Assembly: GCA_019828545.1 (NCBI GenBank)
Contig: JACVRA010000153.1
Span: 124,001 to 188,000 of the forward strand
Length of the DNA stretch: 64,000 nucleotides
DNA from: Paracamarosporium sp. OC-R06-R3
Lineage: Eukaryota > Ascomycota > Dothideomycetes > Pleosporales > Didymosphaeriaceae
Reading direction: 5' to 3'
A program made the position numbers and the translations under genes. Below the pieces are notes generated by a model, which saw only the letters and a program-made list of their open reading frames with translations, was not told where the DNA came from and ran no database searches. Shown piece after piece: positions 52,340 to 62,662 of this stretch. Position 1 is the stretch's first letter, and every line of letters starts with the position of its first letter.

Positions 52340-54249
52340 GGCGAACAAAGACTGAACAAAGGCGGCAACGCCAGGAAAATTGGCCTAGCTTTGACGACAT
52401 GTTGTTTTGTTTTATGTACCTATAGCGCTATGCTGTCATAGAGCCACTACTGCTTTAGTGGATAAGCTCGGCCAAGGAGCGGACGAGCAGCAACGCTGAT
52501 ATCCACCCGGAAACGGAAACGCGAGGACACCGGTGGCGATGGCGGCTAAGGCTGACTGGTTGTGCTCCGACCCTCCGAGAGAAGTCGTTCGGCGATTTGT
52601 TCAAAGACTATCCGTACACAATGCGCGTACGCAACCCGATGTGGCTATTGTCATGTTATATCGATTGTGCTGAGAATGGGTATGACTCCAATCAACCTTC
52701 ATCGAATGAAGACTCCATGCAGGTCATTGAGCTGATGATGGTTATGGAAAGACAGACAGTGCTGCTTGAGTCGCGATGAGCCATTGTGATGGTTCCCCGT
52801 GGGATGCATCTCGATGTTAGCGTCGTCGATCAATCTCGCTTTGCCCCTTACGGCGGCGGCATCAGATTACACCGCAATAACGCCCAACACAAAATCCGTC
52901 TTCTCGGCGCAGCAGTTCCCACCCGGGTCCTTGGCGTCCCGCATCTGTGGTCGACTCTGATTTTGGTCCACGGCTGCCGAGTGCCCGAGAGCCCCGGTGC
53001 CCGCAGCGGGGGCTGCCATGTCAACCGTTGCGTCATCCTTCTGTGCTTCAGGACGAAAGTCGGGCCTGTGCAACACGTCTCTTCAGACCGCCCTTGCGAG
53101 GCTGACTGCTCTTCCGCTTGGCGCCTGCATGTCAGGGCTCAGCCGCTTTGCTCGTCGTACGCCGGGTGGAAATTCCAAAACGGATCACTCTGCTTCCGTC
53201 CCGTGTCGCGATGCGGGGGTTGGGAAAGACGATTCACACGTCGTACGAAGCTTCGGTTTTGTCTTGGCGATATGCTCCCTATGCATGTAGCAGATCGTTG
53301 GTAGATCTTCCGATTAACCTACTGCAACGTTGCTCTAGAGTGCGGTCCAGCAGCCTACAGACGCAAGAGAGCGCAAGAGCATTTGACACGTTGTTGCAAC
53401 CGTCGGACAAGCTTATTTGTCACGTTTGGCAAACCTTGGCTGATATGACACATTGCTGAGTAGGCACACGGATTGTCGTGCCTAGCGAGTATGCAGTAAA
53501 GTTCTTCGATTTGTTCGCATCCATCTCCAATTCTAGTCAAGATTGACTCCCACCGTAGTTACCGCCGCCCGTTGTACGAAAGACCACACCGACAGACTGC
53601 AAATTGGTTGCTGTACCCGGGTACACACCTGAAAACCAGAGTGGCACATGGACAGTCGTCAAGATCATTTACTTGCGACTTATGAGTTTCCAGTCATAAT
53701 GACACGGCCATTTATGATCCTTAAGCCGACAAATTTTCTGCTAAGGATTGTACGAGACTGCTAGCTATTGAGTGTTTTGTACGCAGGCGCTCGTGCACCG
53801 TTGGAAGGTTGAAGCCTGGACGTTGGCATAGTCTCCCTCGGCAAAGTCCGAGTTGTAAGGAATCATAAACTTCTCGTCGTGGGACACGGGTCTGTATTTC
53901 CAGACACAGTTTTCAGAATGAGGAAAGGTGATGGTGCAGTTGCACTTGAACCTCGTTCTGGTAAGTGACCAGTGACCTGAAAAAACGCCGCTTGAACATC
54001 TATCGTGCGTGACAGCGTGACACAAGCGAAATGTACAACGATGGGCATTTCGCGGTCATTAATGTTGAAGGATGTAATATTTGGATTGTTGGCTGCACCG
54101 TCTACCGAATTTGTAGACGGAGTACTCTGTAATACAAGATCCAAAGCAAGGGACCCCATTCCCCGGTACTCAGAAGATCCGATCAAGAGGATGCCGCTCT
54201 TAATTTGTCAGATACCCGACTACCGAGTTGTCGATTGGATCGCACCGTG
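52340..54249. other. 1.9 kb intergenic region with one weak gene candidate
   Basis: The left part is the ABC transporter promoter. Frames at 52786-53304 and 52997-53459 are GC-rich chance overlaps without motifs. The only stretch with protein-like codon use is the leftward Cys-rich frame at 54025-53765, listed separately. Confidence 0.45.
53765..54025 (-). CDS. Possible last exon of a small cysteine-rich protein (or gene remnant)
   Basis: I do not recognise it. From about residue 22 the frame reads TRTRFKCNCTITFPHSENC, then VWKYRPVSHDEKFMIPYNSD, FAEGDYANVQASTFQRCTSA and CVQNTQ. It has five Cys in about 65 residues and third codon positions mostly C or G, as in fungal coding DNA. The sequence before residue 20 is unconvincing and no signal-peptide exon could be joined with confidence; a TTTTTTCAG acceptor lies just upstream at about 53983. 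It could be the 3' exon of a small secreted protein, a decayed gene, or chance. Confidence 0.28.
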   Translation of the reverse strand: MCHAVTHDRCSSGVFSGHWSLTRTRFKCNCTITFPHSENCVWKYRPVSHDEKFMIPYNSDFAEGDYANVQASTFQRCTSACVQNTQ

Positions 54250-56079
54250 TCACGCTCCATGTTCCGGCCCGTTCCACGTTCCGTTTCCAAACAACGTTCC
54301 GGCCGCGGTATAGTCCAACGCTCGACCGCCTCTTACGTATCCAAAGCGAACATACTCGTTTAGTTGTTCATCCACTGGCCTTTTCCACTCAAAGCTTGTG
54401 GTATAATCGTCAGCACCGTCGTTAAGGAACTTACGGGCCCTCTCCACATCGTTGATAAGCACACTGACTCCATCCACTGCCGCTGGCGGCGCCACCCATT
54501 GGAATACAGCGACTAGGTCTTGAGCCGTCCTAGATATTACTGGTTCTAGCAATTCAGGTAGTGCGGACTCGAACTTGCCATCTGCTCGAAGCGCATCAGA
54601 GGTTTGAAGGACAGAGTCAAAATCCCAGCGTGCGATTCCGTTCACAAAGAGACCGAGTAGTATTCCTTGGTACACTAAGGATGCCCGTGTTTGCAGACTC
54701 GTGCCAGGTAACAGTAGTAGAGCAAGAATATAGTGGTGTATGCGTAGCGAGACCCCGGGAATGACCAAGCATGTAAGGATTCCAGATACAAATAATCCGT
54801 ACAGGGCCAAGTATCGCAGCAGGCGTCCCTCAAGCCAAAAATAGTATATTTGGCCTGCCATTATCGCGACTAATATTAAGAGAATGATAGCTAAAGCGAG
54901 TTTCGCTCCCGGTTGTTGCTCCAAATCATGGGCAGTAAGACGTTGTATTGGGATCCAGTCAAACGTATAATTGGACAAAGCACCAAAAAAGAAGCCTCCA
55001 AGCCAGAGTATAGTCTTTTCTACATGCGCCGTCAGGCCGTGCAATGTACGTCGAACACTGGTGCGGTAGATGATGACAGCGCAAAATAGTGCAGGGAGCA
55101 AGCGTTTGGCGAACATGGAGACGTGATCGGGAAGGACGGTGATGTTATGATACGAAGCCGAAGGAGGATCGGAAGCGAAGGCTACATGAGCAAAGATAAT
55201 GATGAAGATGGGGAAGAATATTGCAGGTGATGTCGCAAAGCTCGAAAGCAAAGTGGTGACGAAGATATCCAAATACAACAACGTATTTCGTGGGTCGGAA
55301 GGGCACTGTATGTTCGGGTCTGATGTGACAGCGAAGGCCAAAGGGAAGTATGAATCAAATGGAATAGACTCGATGCCATATCGTTCTACGCCGGAGAAAT
55401 GCTCGTGACGGCCCAGAAGCGTGATACGTCCACATCCGCCAGCCGCATCGCTGATGACACCAGCATGAAGAGCAGAAGCGCAGATGAATGAATCGCCACG
55501 ATATGTGTCAACGCCGATGACCAATGGACGGTAGTTTACGTCTAGAGGTCCGACGGCACGAGGGTTCAGAACTTTGACGCTAGCGCATTTGGATGGGCAT
55601 CGAAAGGGAAATGAGGTGTTGCTGAATGGATGACAGTCGATACCATTCACACCGCACTCGTTCTTCGTTCGCCATAGCGTGTCGACGCAGTCTAGGTTAG
55701 TGACCGCTCTGCCCGTGTCGTCTGTGATAGGAAGCTGCGCGCTCAACGAAATGATGAAAGCGATTAACCACAGCACCAGGACTACACCGAGAAGGAAAGC
55801 CTGCTGTCTTCGCCCAGGGAAGCGCTGGTTGAGCCAAGCTGGAAGTAACTTTTGAGCTGAAGCGTATAGAGGGGTTATTGTCTGAATTTTCGGCGAAGAA
55901 GGACCATTTAGCCGACTTAGAAGGTTAGACGCTGGCGCTCGCTTGAAGCCGGCGCGAGCAGCTGTATTATCCTCAAATTCTAACTCTTCCCTCTGCAATA
56001 ACTGAGCTTCTTCGTCTGTGTCAACTTCCATCCTGTCATCTTGATCCGCCAAATCGGCATCTCGGACAACAAAGACCAT
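54250..56079 (-). CDS. LCCL-domain multi-pass membrane protein
   Basis: A 609-residue single frame. The acidic N tail (MEVDTDEEAQLLQREELEFE) is followed by one membrane helix (AFLLGVVLVLWLIAFIISLS). A lumenal or extracellular Cys-rich domain comes next: CVDTLWRTKNECGVNGIDCH, FPFRCPSKC, then the LCCL core YRGDSFICASALHAGVISDAAGGCGRITLLG (split here only for description; paired Cys and GGC-G are diagnostic). About eight further membrane helices follow, with WDFDSVLQTSDALRADG between the last helix and the C-terminal domain. This matches the fungal LCCL family of uncharacterised membrane proteins, in which LCCL is probably a ligand-binding module. Start could be at 56079 or at the later Met (MEVDTDEE). 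Function unknown. Confidence 0.85.
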   Translation of the reverse strand: MVFVVRDADLADQDDRMEVDTDEEAQLLQREELEFEDNTAARAGFKRAPASNLLSRLNGPSSPKIQTITPLYASAQKLLPAWLNQRFPGRRQQAFLLGVVLVLWLIAFIISLSAQLPITDDTGRAVTNLDCVDTLWRTKNECGVNGIDCHPFSNTSFPFRCPSKCASVKVLNPRAVGPLDVNYRPLVIGVDTYRGDSFICASALHAGVISDAAGGCGRITLLGRHEHFSGVERYGIESIPFDSYFPLAFAVTSDPNIQCPSDPRNTLLYLDIFVTTLLSSFATSPAIFFPIFIIIFAHVAFASDPPSASYHNITVLPDHVSMFAKRLLPALFCAVIIYRTSVRRTLHGLTAHVEKTILWLGGFFFGALSNYTFDWIPIQRLTAHDLEQQPGAKLALAIILLILVAIMAGQIYYFWLEGRLLRYLALYGLFVSGILTCLVIPGVSLRIHHYILALLLLPGTSLQTRASLVYQGILLGLFVNGIARWDFDSVLQTSDALRADGKFESALPELLEPVISRTAQDLVAVFQWVAPPAAVDGVSVLINDVERARKFLNDGADDYTTSFEWKRPVDEQLNEYVRFGYVRGGRALDYTAAGTLFGNGTWNGPEHGA

Positions 56080-57067
56080 CTATGTGGATGTCATTTATGA
56101 CCAAAAGAACATGGGTTAATCTAACAAACAGAACAAGCAGTGGGTTGTAGAGGAGCTGAGGCTGCACGCAAAAAGTAAGACCAACAGGGGTAAGAGGCCC
56201 GAGCGTTTCTATTTCGGGCCGGCTGCGGCCACCTCGGACCACAGGACAAATCTTTTTTGCAACACTGCTATTATAGGATGTTACCGGCATATAGTTTCAT
56301 GAAATGCACTCTGTAATGCCTCTAATAGCTCCTTATATACGGGTTATAGACGACGAAGGCTTGCACACTATCTCTTATTACAGCAGACGTACTGCATCTG
56401 TCTTGTTTACTTCACATAAAATGATTATTTCAAACACATATACTACCCAGCATGACACTGACTAGATGGGGAGCCAGTCGCCGATTGTTCGTTCAGTTAT
56501 GCTACCGCAAGTAGGTTGGGAAGCAACAAACTTTAGCACACTTGCATTGACGCCTTCCAATTTGCCCGCCCCTACTACTACTTCGTCCCACTTCCGAATG
56601 CATCGACCCGTGCATTCTCCTCAATCACCTCAATTCTACTACTAAACTTCACGTACATAACAAGAAAACCAATATAACTAAAACGCCTCAACGCTCCCAT
56701 GCCTTTCTCTCCGAGCCTACGTATCACTATAACAGCATGCAAACGCAATGCAACACAGTCTCCCTCCATCTTTTGGTAGTATACACAGAAATCCGTACAT
56801 AGATACCAGTGTGGAACATGGCTCGCTACGAGACATACAGTATCAGGCACCTTTGCGCGATCTTGGGTTTACGGCTCGAAGTCCCAGTTGCCGCGCTTGA
56901 ACTCACTTCACAGGTGAATGAGGGGAATGCCTTGGTTTATTATGGTAAACCAACCCACGCGCCGCGTCGCGTTCACGAAAAACAAAAATTTTGCTCGACG
57001 TCAGATCTTGCGATAGATCCTCACTGACAACCTCTGGATCGACCACTTGCGGCCACGCACTTTGGAT
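56080..57067. other. Divergent intergenic region
   Basis: About 990 bases between the LCCL protein start (leftward) and the pseudokinase start. AT-rich near 56380-56440. Frames at 56578-56850 and 56809-57027 lack motifs. No RNA gene seen. Confidence 0.45.
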
Positions 57068-58456
57068 ATGAGTAAGTGTGTATTGTGCCTATGCCATAAA
57101 GACTCGTCGTACCCAGCACATAACCAAAAGTACCCCAGAGAATTGATTATGACAGGTGAGGCACAAAGAAGACTGCGATCAACTGCTCGCACTGCAGGCG
57201 AGCATAATGGTGATACCTACACTCTCGTACCCCCACCCGCAGAGTTCCGCATAGTCAAGGCATTGTACAAGACGGATACCGGTGCAGAATGGCTTTGTCT
57301 CCCGCGCCACCTCTACACCGCCCCGGCAGTTGAAGGCTCAGCAGCTGGCTCCATTGCGGCAACAAGTACAGGAGACAGCCAACAAACTCCCGAGGCGCAG
57401 GAAGAGCCTGCTGCTGACCTGCCTAATACTAACGGAACCGAATGGACTGCCAGCATAGCTGAGCTCAATCACAACGCTGACATCAGTCTGCGCGCCAGCA
57501 ACTTATACAACGAGGCATTTGCGCAGCTCGTGGTGGTCAAGATGCACGACCCAACCGCCACTCTGCGCAACGAGTCCGATTGCTTACGGATCTTGCATAA
57601 TATTGACGGTAGTGAAGCTTTCATCGGAGCGTGGATATACAGCGAGCAGCACATGATGCCGGCCAGGTTGAGTTGGCTTTGCCTACGACCAACCTTTGGC
57701 AAGACGCTTAACGCATTCGGAGATGCATGCCTCGCAACAGATCGGATACCCACGTACTTCGTATGGCACATTTTCTTGGGCCTCATATCGGCGCTAGAGT
57801 TCGTGCATGAAGCAGGGATTGCGCATGGTGAAGTGAGCGGCGCAAACGTAGTACTACGCTGTTCACCCCCGAGGAACAGGCTGCGGTATCACGATTGGCC
57901 TGATGTTGTGTTGATTGGGTTTGGTGCGGCGAAAAAGGAAGATGAAAGGGCCAAGAGTGAGGATGTGAAAGCAATGGCGAAGACGATGCATCACGATGTG
58001 ATCCGAATGTGGAGCGCCGCTGGCGTGTTGATGGAGTTCCTTAACGTCGGTGCACAGAAGCATGATCATCTCATGCGCCTCGCCGCTGCGCTCCAAGTTG
58101 TAATCGACGCGTCTCTAGAGGGAGAAGTGCCCAGCATCAATGGCATGAAGAGAGAATGGGAGGACATCGCAGTCGCTGAGAGAACTAAGGGGCCGGAGCG
58201 CTGTCCAGAGTGGATCAGGAATGTCGCGCACGATACCCTCGTGACGGAGAAGGAGTTGGAGAAAGCTATAAGACTGCCAACGGTGCTGAAGTTTGGGTCA
58301 GATTCTAAGGCATATAAGCAGTGGGCGAGAGCGAGAAGGTCGCCTGTAGCACTTCGGAAGAGGCAAACGAGGGACGAGAAATGCGGGCTATTGGTGTTGA
58401 AGTTCAGGACACGGAGAGAGGAGGTCGCAAAAATGGGAGTCGAGGAGCACGAGTAG
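57068..58456 (+). CDS. Degenerate protein kinase-like protein (predicted pseudokinase)
   Basis: Best model: a 4-base first exon (ATGA, 57068-57071), intron 57072-57155 with a perfect GTAAGT donor and GACAG acceptor, then 57156-58456. This gives 434 residues starting MSEAQRRLRS. The intron is a multiple of three and open, so retained-intron protein with a Cys-rich N terminus (MSKCVLCLCHKD) is also possible. Kinase landmarks are present but altered: VVVK with Lys130 in beta-3; catalytic-loop HGEVSGANVVL at 225 in place of HRDxxxxN (Asp to Glu, Arg to Gly); and IGFG at 255-258 in place of IDFG (metal-binding Asp to Gly). The linker 80-115 is Ala/Glu-rich and disordered. The C-terminal tail is basic. 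Loss of both Asp residues argues against catalysis. Function unknown. Confidence 0.75.
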   Translation: MSKCVLCLCHKDSSYPAHNQKYPRELIMTGEAQRRLRSTARTAGEHNGDTYTLVPPPAEFRIVKALYKTDTGAEWLCLPRHLYTAPAVEGSAAGSIAATSTGDSQQTPEAQEEPAADLPNTNGTEWTASIAELNHNADISLRASNLYNEAFAQLVVVKMHDPTATLRNESDCLRILHNIDGSEAFIGAWIYSEQHMMPARLSWLCLRPTFGKTLNAFGDACLATDRIPTYFVWHIFLGLISALEFVHEAGIAHGEVSGANVVLRCSPPRNRLRYHDWPDVVLIGFGAAKKEDERAKSEDVKAMAKTMHHDVIRMWSAAGVLMEFLNVGAQKHDHLMRLAAALQVVIDASLEGEVPSINGMKREWEDIAVAERTKGPERCPEWIRNVAHDTLVTEKELEKAIRLPTVLKFGSDSKAYKQWARARRSPVALRKRQTRDEKCGLLVLKFRTRREEVAKMGVEEHE

Positions 58457-58646
58457 TGGTCGAGAGAAGCAATGATTGGGAGTAGAAAGCGCGAGGCACA
58501 GAATATTGGTCGTTTGGGAACGCTTATAGAGGGTCATAATAGTCGGTCGGATTGCAAATCATGAAATGATGATCCGAGACTGTAACACTGTCATTATGTA
58601 CGATTATGTGCATATCAACGTGATCGCCTTCCATGCAGGGTTTCTT

Positions 58647-59252
58647 TCACAGCCATTCCCTAGGCACCGCCCTCTCTGACCACGTCCGCTCGGCTTCCCA
58701 TGCCAGCCAATCTGATCTTGTCGTCGGTAACAAGCCCATGGCATTCACCTTCCATATTCCCAGCCCCAACATCAGCGCGTTCGTCAGCAGGTACACGATT
58801 TTCACGGCGATGAGGCGAGTCGAGGTTCCGGGCGCTTCGAAGGGCGCGAACGTTTTTTGAAGGTTCAGTGCAGCGAGGATGGGCGTCTTAAAGAGGGTGA
58901 AGACCATGAAGATGGAGAAGATTTGGAGCGTGTTGCCCGTCATGTACATGCCTAGCACGTGTTAGCTTGGATCGCAAGAGCAGCGGGGCATAAGGAAGAT
59001 ACCGATGGCGTTCATGGGCAGCTGCTTCGCGGGGGCAATGGCAACCTCCCACGCCTTCTTCATCTTGAGCGTGTCCATCTCTTCTGGGGTCGGCTGCTTG
59101 CGCACCGACTGCTTCGACGACGCAGCTCGGTCTCGGCGGGTAAGGGACGCCGTGTAGCCTGGCGGGTCTGCGATGTTCGTCTTCGGCTTCGTGGCCGGCG
59201 GCGTGTTCAGGTCCAGGACCCATTGCGGGGGCGGCGGAGGCTGTGCGGACAT
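58647..59252 (-). CDS. EMC4: ER membrane protein complex subunit 4 (EMC4, DUF1077)
   Basis: Two exons, leftward: 59252-59003 and 58951-58647 (intron 51 nt), 184 residues, the normal size. The N-terminal cytosolic part is Pro-rich (MSAQPPPPPQWVLDLNTPPA), followed by DPPGYTASLTRRDRA. The conserved helix MDTLKMKKAWEVAIAPAKQLPMNAIG leads into MYMTGNTLQIFSIFMVFTLF, the family's most conserved block (intron splits the Gly codon before MYM). Two membrane helices follow (IFSIFMVFTLFKTPILAAL and IAVKIVYLLTNALMLGLGIW). EMC inserts tail-anchored and multi-pass proteins into the ER membrane. It is divergent from the AP-1 beta gene, 416 bp away. Confidence 0.95.
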
Positions 59253-59668
59253 GCTGGCTTGCACCGGTTGCCTGAGGTGAGAGGACGCTGCCGTGGAATG
59301 TCGGTCGTGCTTGCCTTCTGGCGGTGGTGGAAGGCGCGGACCCACGCACCCCCAGCCTTGGCAAGCACGTTCCTCCCGCCTCCCGCAATCGCCTGTGAAT
59401 GTCTTAGAATGATAATTCGCACTCGACAACGTTCAATCTCTTCGAAACGTCCCTCGAAACACGATCCCAACTGCTTACGGCATGCGCCGTGCGACACTCG
59501 CGGCCTGAGGCGCCACGATAACCGACCAGCCCGTTCGACGGAATCCAGGCGTTCCAAGAGGGGGCGGCTAAGACGGTCAAGGAGAGGGGGAGCTGCTTGT
59601 TATCGTGCTACAGCTGAGCACATGCATAGAGTGACAGCACACCTAGTGGACGCGACATAACAGCCACC
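59253..59668. other. Divergent promoter region (EMC4 / AP-1 beta adaptin)
   Basis: 416 bp separate the two start codons, so both promoters lie here. No TATA evident. The sequence is GC-rich with no repeat of note. Confidence 0.5.
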
Positions 59669-62096
59669 ATGAGCGCTGGTGGCCAGGATGCGAAGCTCTT
59701 TGCGAGGGTAAGCTCCCTCTGTCTTCAACATCTGCACCACCAACCATACATACTCTGTTGTTTTTGTTCTTGCTCTGCTTACCCTGCACTGCTTGTTCCG
59801 TCCATGCGACTCGGCTCTGCTGGTCTTTTCGCTGCTATTCCTACCATGCCGCCACCATGTTTCTCCCATACGCATTTGAGAGCGCACGCTTACAGTACGC
59901 TCGTTCACCGCAGGGCAAAGTAGCAGAGCTACGTCTTGAGCTCAACAGCGGCGGCAAGAAGGACAAGAACTTCACCGCCAAGAAGACGGCTCTGAAGAAA
60001 ATCGTGGCCAACATGACCATGAGTAACAACGACATGGTAGCCCTTTTCCCTGATATCGTGGGCTGCATGCACATACCAAGCTTGGAAATCAAGAAGATGT
60101 GGGTTCACAACTGCCATTGCCGTTGAGCGCTGGCTGATATGACAGGTGCTTCCTGTATCTGGTCAACTATGCGAGAATTAAACCAGACATTGCCTTGAAG
60201 GCTTTACCTATAATCCAAGAAGACATGCACGACAACAATCCTCTCGTGCGATCGCTCGCACTCCGAACCATGTCCTACATCCATGTACGCGAATACGTCG
60301 AAGCTACCGTACCGCACCTCAAGAATCTCCTACGAGATAACGACCCATACGTACGTAAAACCGCCGCCATCTGCGTCGCGAAGCTGTACGATCACGACAA
60401 GGCTATGGTCGAATCCTCAGACCTCATTGACAAGCTGAATGCCATGCTACGAGACGAGAATCCTACAGTTGTGTCCTGTGCTTTAGCCGCATTAATGGAC
60501 ATCTGGGAGCGATCGGAAACCATCAAGCTCACCATCGACTATGCGAGTGCCTCTAAGATCGTACAAATCCTGCATCAGTGCTCAGAATGGGGTCAAACAT
60601 ATATATTGGAAGCCTTGATGAACTACGTTCCACAGGACACGCAAGAAGCAGCAATTCTTGCGGAGCGTATAGCACCACGACTTTCACATTCAAACTCTGC
60701 GGTTGTCTTGACCTGCATACGCGTCATATTATACCTCTTGAACTACATTTCGGATCAGAAAGTAGTCACATCGCTGTGTAACAAGCTCTCCCCACCACTT
60801 GTTACACTTCTCTCAAAAGGTCCTGAGATACAGTACCTCGCCTTGCGGAACGCTCTCCTCATTCTGCAGCGGCGGCCAGAAGTGTTGCGGAACGATATTC
60901 GCGTGTTCTTCTGTAAATACAATGACCCTATATATGTCAAAGTGACAAAATTGGAGCTCATCTTTATGCTCGCAACAGAGAAAAATATCAAGGAAGTCTT
61001 GACAGAGTTATCTGAGTACGTTCATATCAAATGCTGATCGATTCAATTATGCTGACAGCTCTGCAGATATGCCACAGAGATTGACGTCGACTTCGTGCGC
61101 AAGTCGGTCCGAGCAATCGGAAAGCTTGCCATCAAAATCCCCCCGGCCAGTCAACTATGCATATCGACCCTTCTCGCACTTGTCAGCACAAAGGTGTCGT
61201 ATATTGTCCAAGAGGCCACAGTGGTCATCCGTAACATCTTCCGGAAATATCCTAACCAATACGAATCAATCATCTCCACTCTCTGTGAGAATCTCGACTC
61301 TCTGGACGAACCGGAAGCCAAAGCTGCCATGATATGGGTCATTGGGCAGTACGCCGACAGAATAGAAGACAGCGATGTGTTGTTGGAAGACTTTCTTGAT
61401 GCGTTCAGTGAAGAGACGCATGAGGTGCAATTGGCACTGCTCACAGCAACTGTCAAACTGTTCATTCAACGACCTACACGCGGTTCACAGCTGGTCCCCA
61501 AGGTGCTCAAATGGGCCACAGAAGAGACAGATAATCCCGATCTACGTGACCGGGGCTACATGTACTGGCGACTGCTCTCTTCCGCCCCCGAGGAAGCTAA
61601 GAAGGTTGTCATGGGTGAAAAGCCCGCAATCACAGCAGAAGAATCAGAGAAGTTGGACCCGGGCACTCTAGAGGAGATGTGTCTTAATGTGGGCACGCTA
61701 GCCACAGTGTACCTCAAGCCGGTGAATCAAGTGTTTCGCTCTGCACGGCCAAGGAAACTGCAGGATTCGCCTGCATTGCAGCGGCACGAGTTGCCAACGG
61801 TCAAGGCAGCGCAGCAAGCGCGCGAACGCGCCGCAGCCGAACGAAGTCGCCTTGATACTTCGACTACCAATGGCAATGGGACGTTGAGCCCTACCAACGG
61901 CAGCAACCTTGCAGCTGCAGCGCACGAGGCGGATCTCTATTTTGCGGGGGTGGGTAGACAGAGCACGTTTGGGGGGAGTCCCATTGTGGCGGAGCAGGGA
62001 TCGCTTGGAGGCGGGTGGGTGGTCAATCAAAACATGCACCAAGGAGCTGTGATGAGCCCCGTAGGTGCAGATGGCAATCAGGATCTGCTGTTGTAA
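59669..62096 (+). CDS. APL2: AP-1 clathrin adaptor complex, beta subunit
   Basis: Exons 59669-59707, 59914-60098, 60146-61015 and 61067-62096 give 707 residues. The 39-base first exon ([13 protein letters not shown]) is followed by a 206-nt intron, the longest in this window. The N-terminal adaptin HEAT-repeat trunk is complete: [20 protein letters not shown], then [70 protein letters not shown] and YVPQDTQEA (each typical of beta-adaptins). The trunk ends near residue 580. A Ser/Thr/Asn-rich hinge follows, and the protein stops without a full ear domain, as in fungal Apl2. It acts in clathrin-coated vesicle formation at trans-Golgi and endosomes. AP-2 beta is the main alternative. Confidence 0.93.
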
Positions 62097-62662
62097 TACG
62101 GGTGTAAGCCGAGTGGCGGGGCGTTTTGGTATATACAAAGGCAGAGATCACCATTTGGTATAGCGAATACGAAGCGTAAGACAGCGGCCTTGTAATCCCA
62201 GCTTGGCCGGGCGTTGACTCGGCCCCCCATGCATAGTCCTAGTGTCCTGCGCTGGGGTGAACAATCAGTACTCAGCTCAACGCAGTGAATGTTCCTTCGT
62301 GTCAGACCAGGCTATGGCCACGCCATTCGCGTAATGTGCGGTGTAACAGGCCCTCGAAGGCAGTTCCCCGCGTCTGCAGGCTGTCACAAGGTGTGCATGT
62401 GCTCCGGAGCATTGACCAGTGGATGGGTTTCGTTGCTGTCATGGGGTGTGGTGAATGTGGTGCAGCCATGGCGCGACGTGCGGGGCTTTGGCTGCTCGGA
62501 GCTTGGACCCTGGGCCGCGTTTCTGCAGGGGTGCAGATGACGTACCGCGAATGTCTACATCGCTCGCCTGGTTTAATAACGCCGACACCCAACGGTCGAC
62601 TTTGAAACCACTCTCTGGACTACAGGTACCATTTCCACGAGCATTTGACAGGCGAAAACACA
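62097..62662. other. Intergenic region
   Basis: About 570 bases between two co-directional genes. Overlapping frames at 62285-62605 lack motifs. Nothing further seen. Confidence 0.45.
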
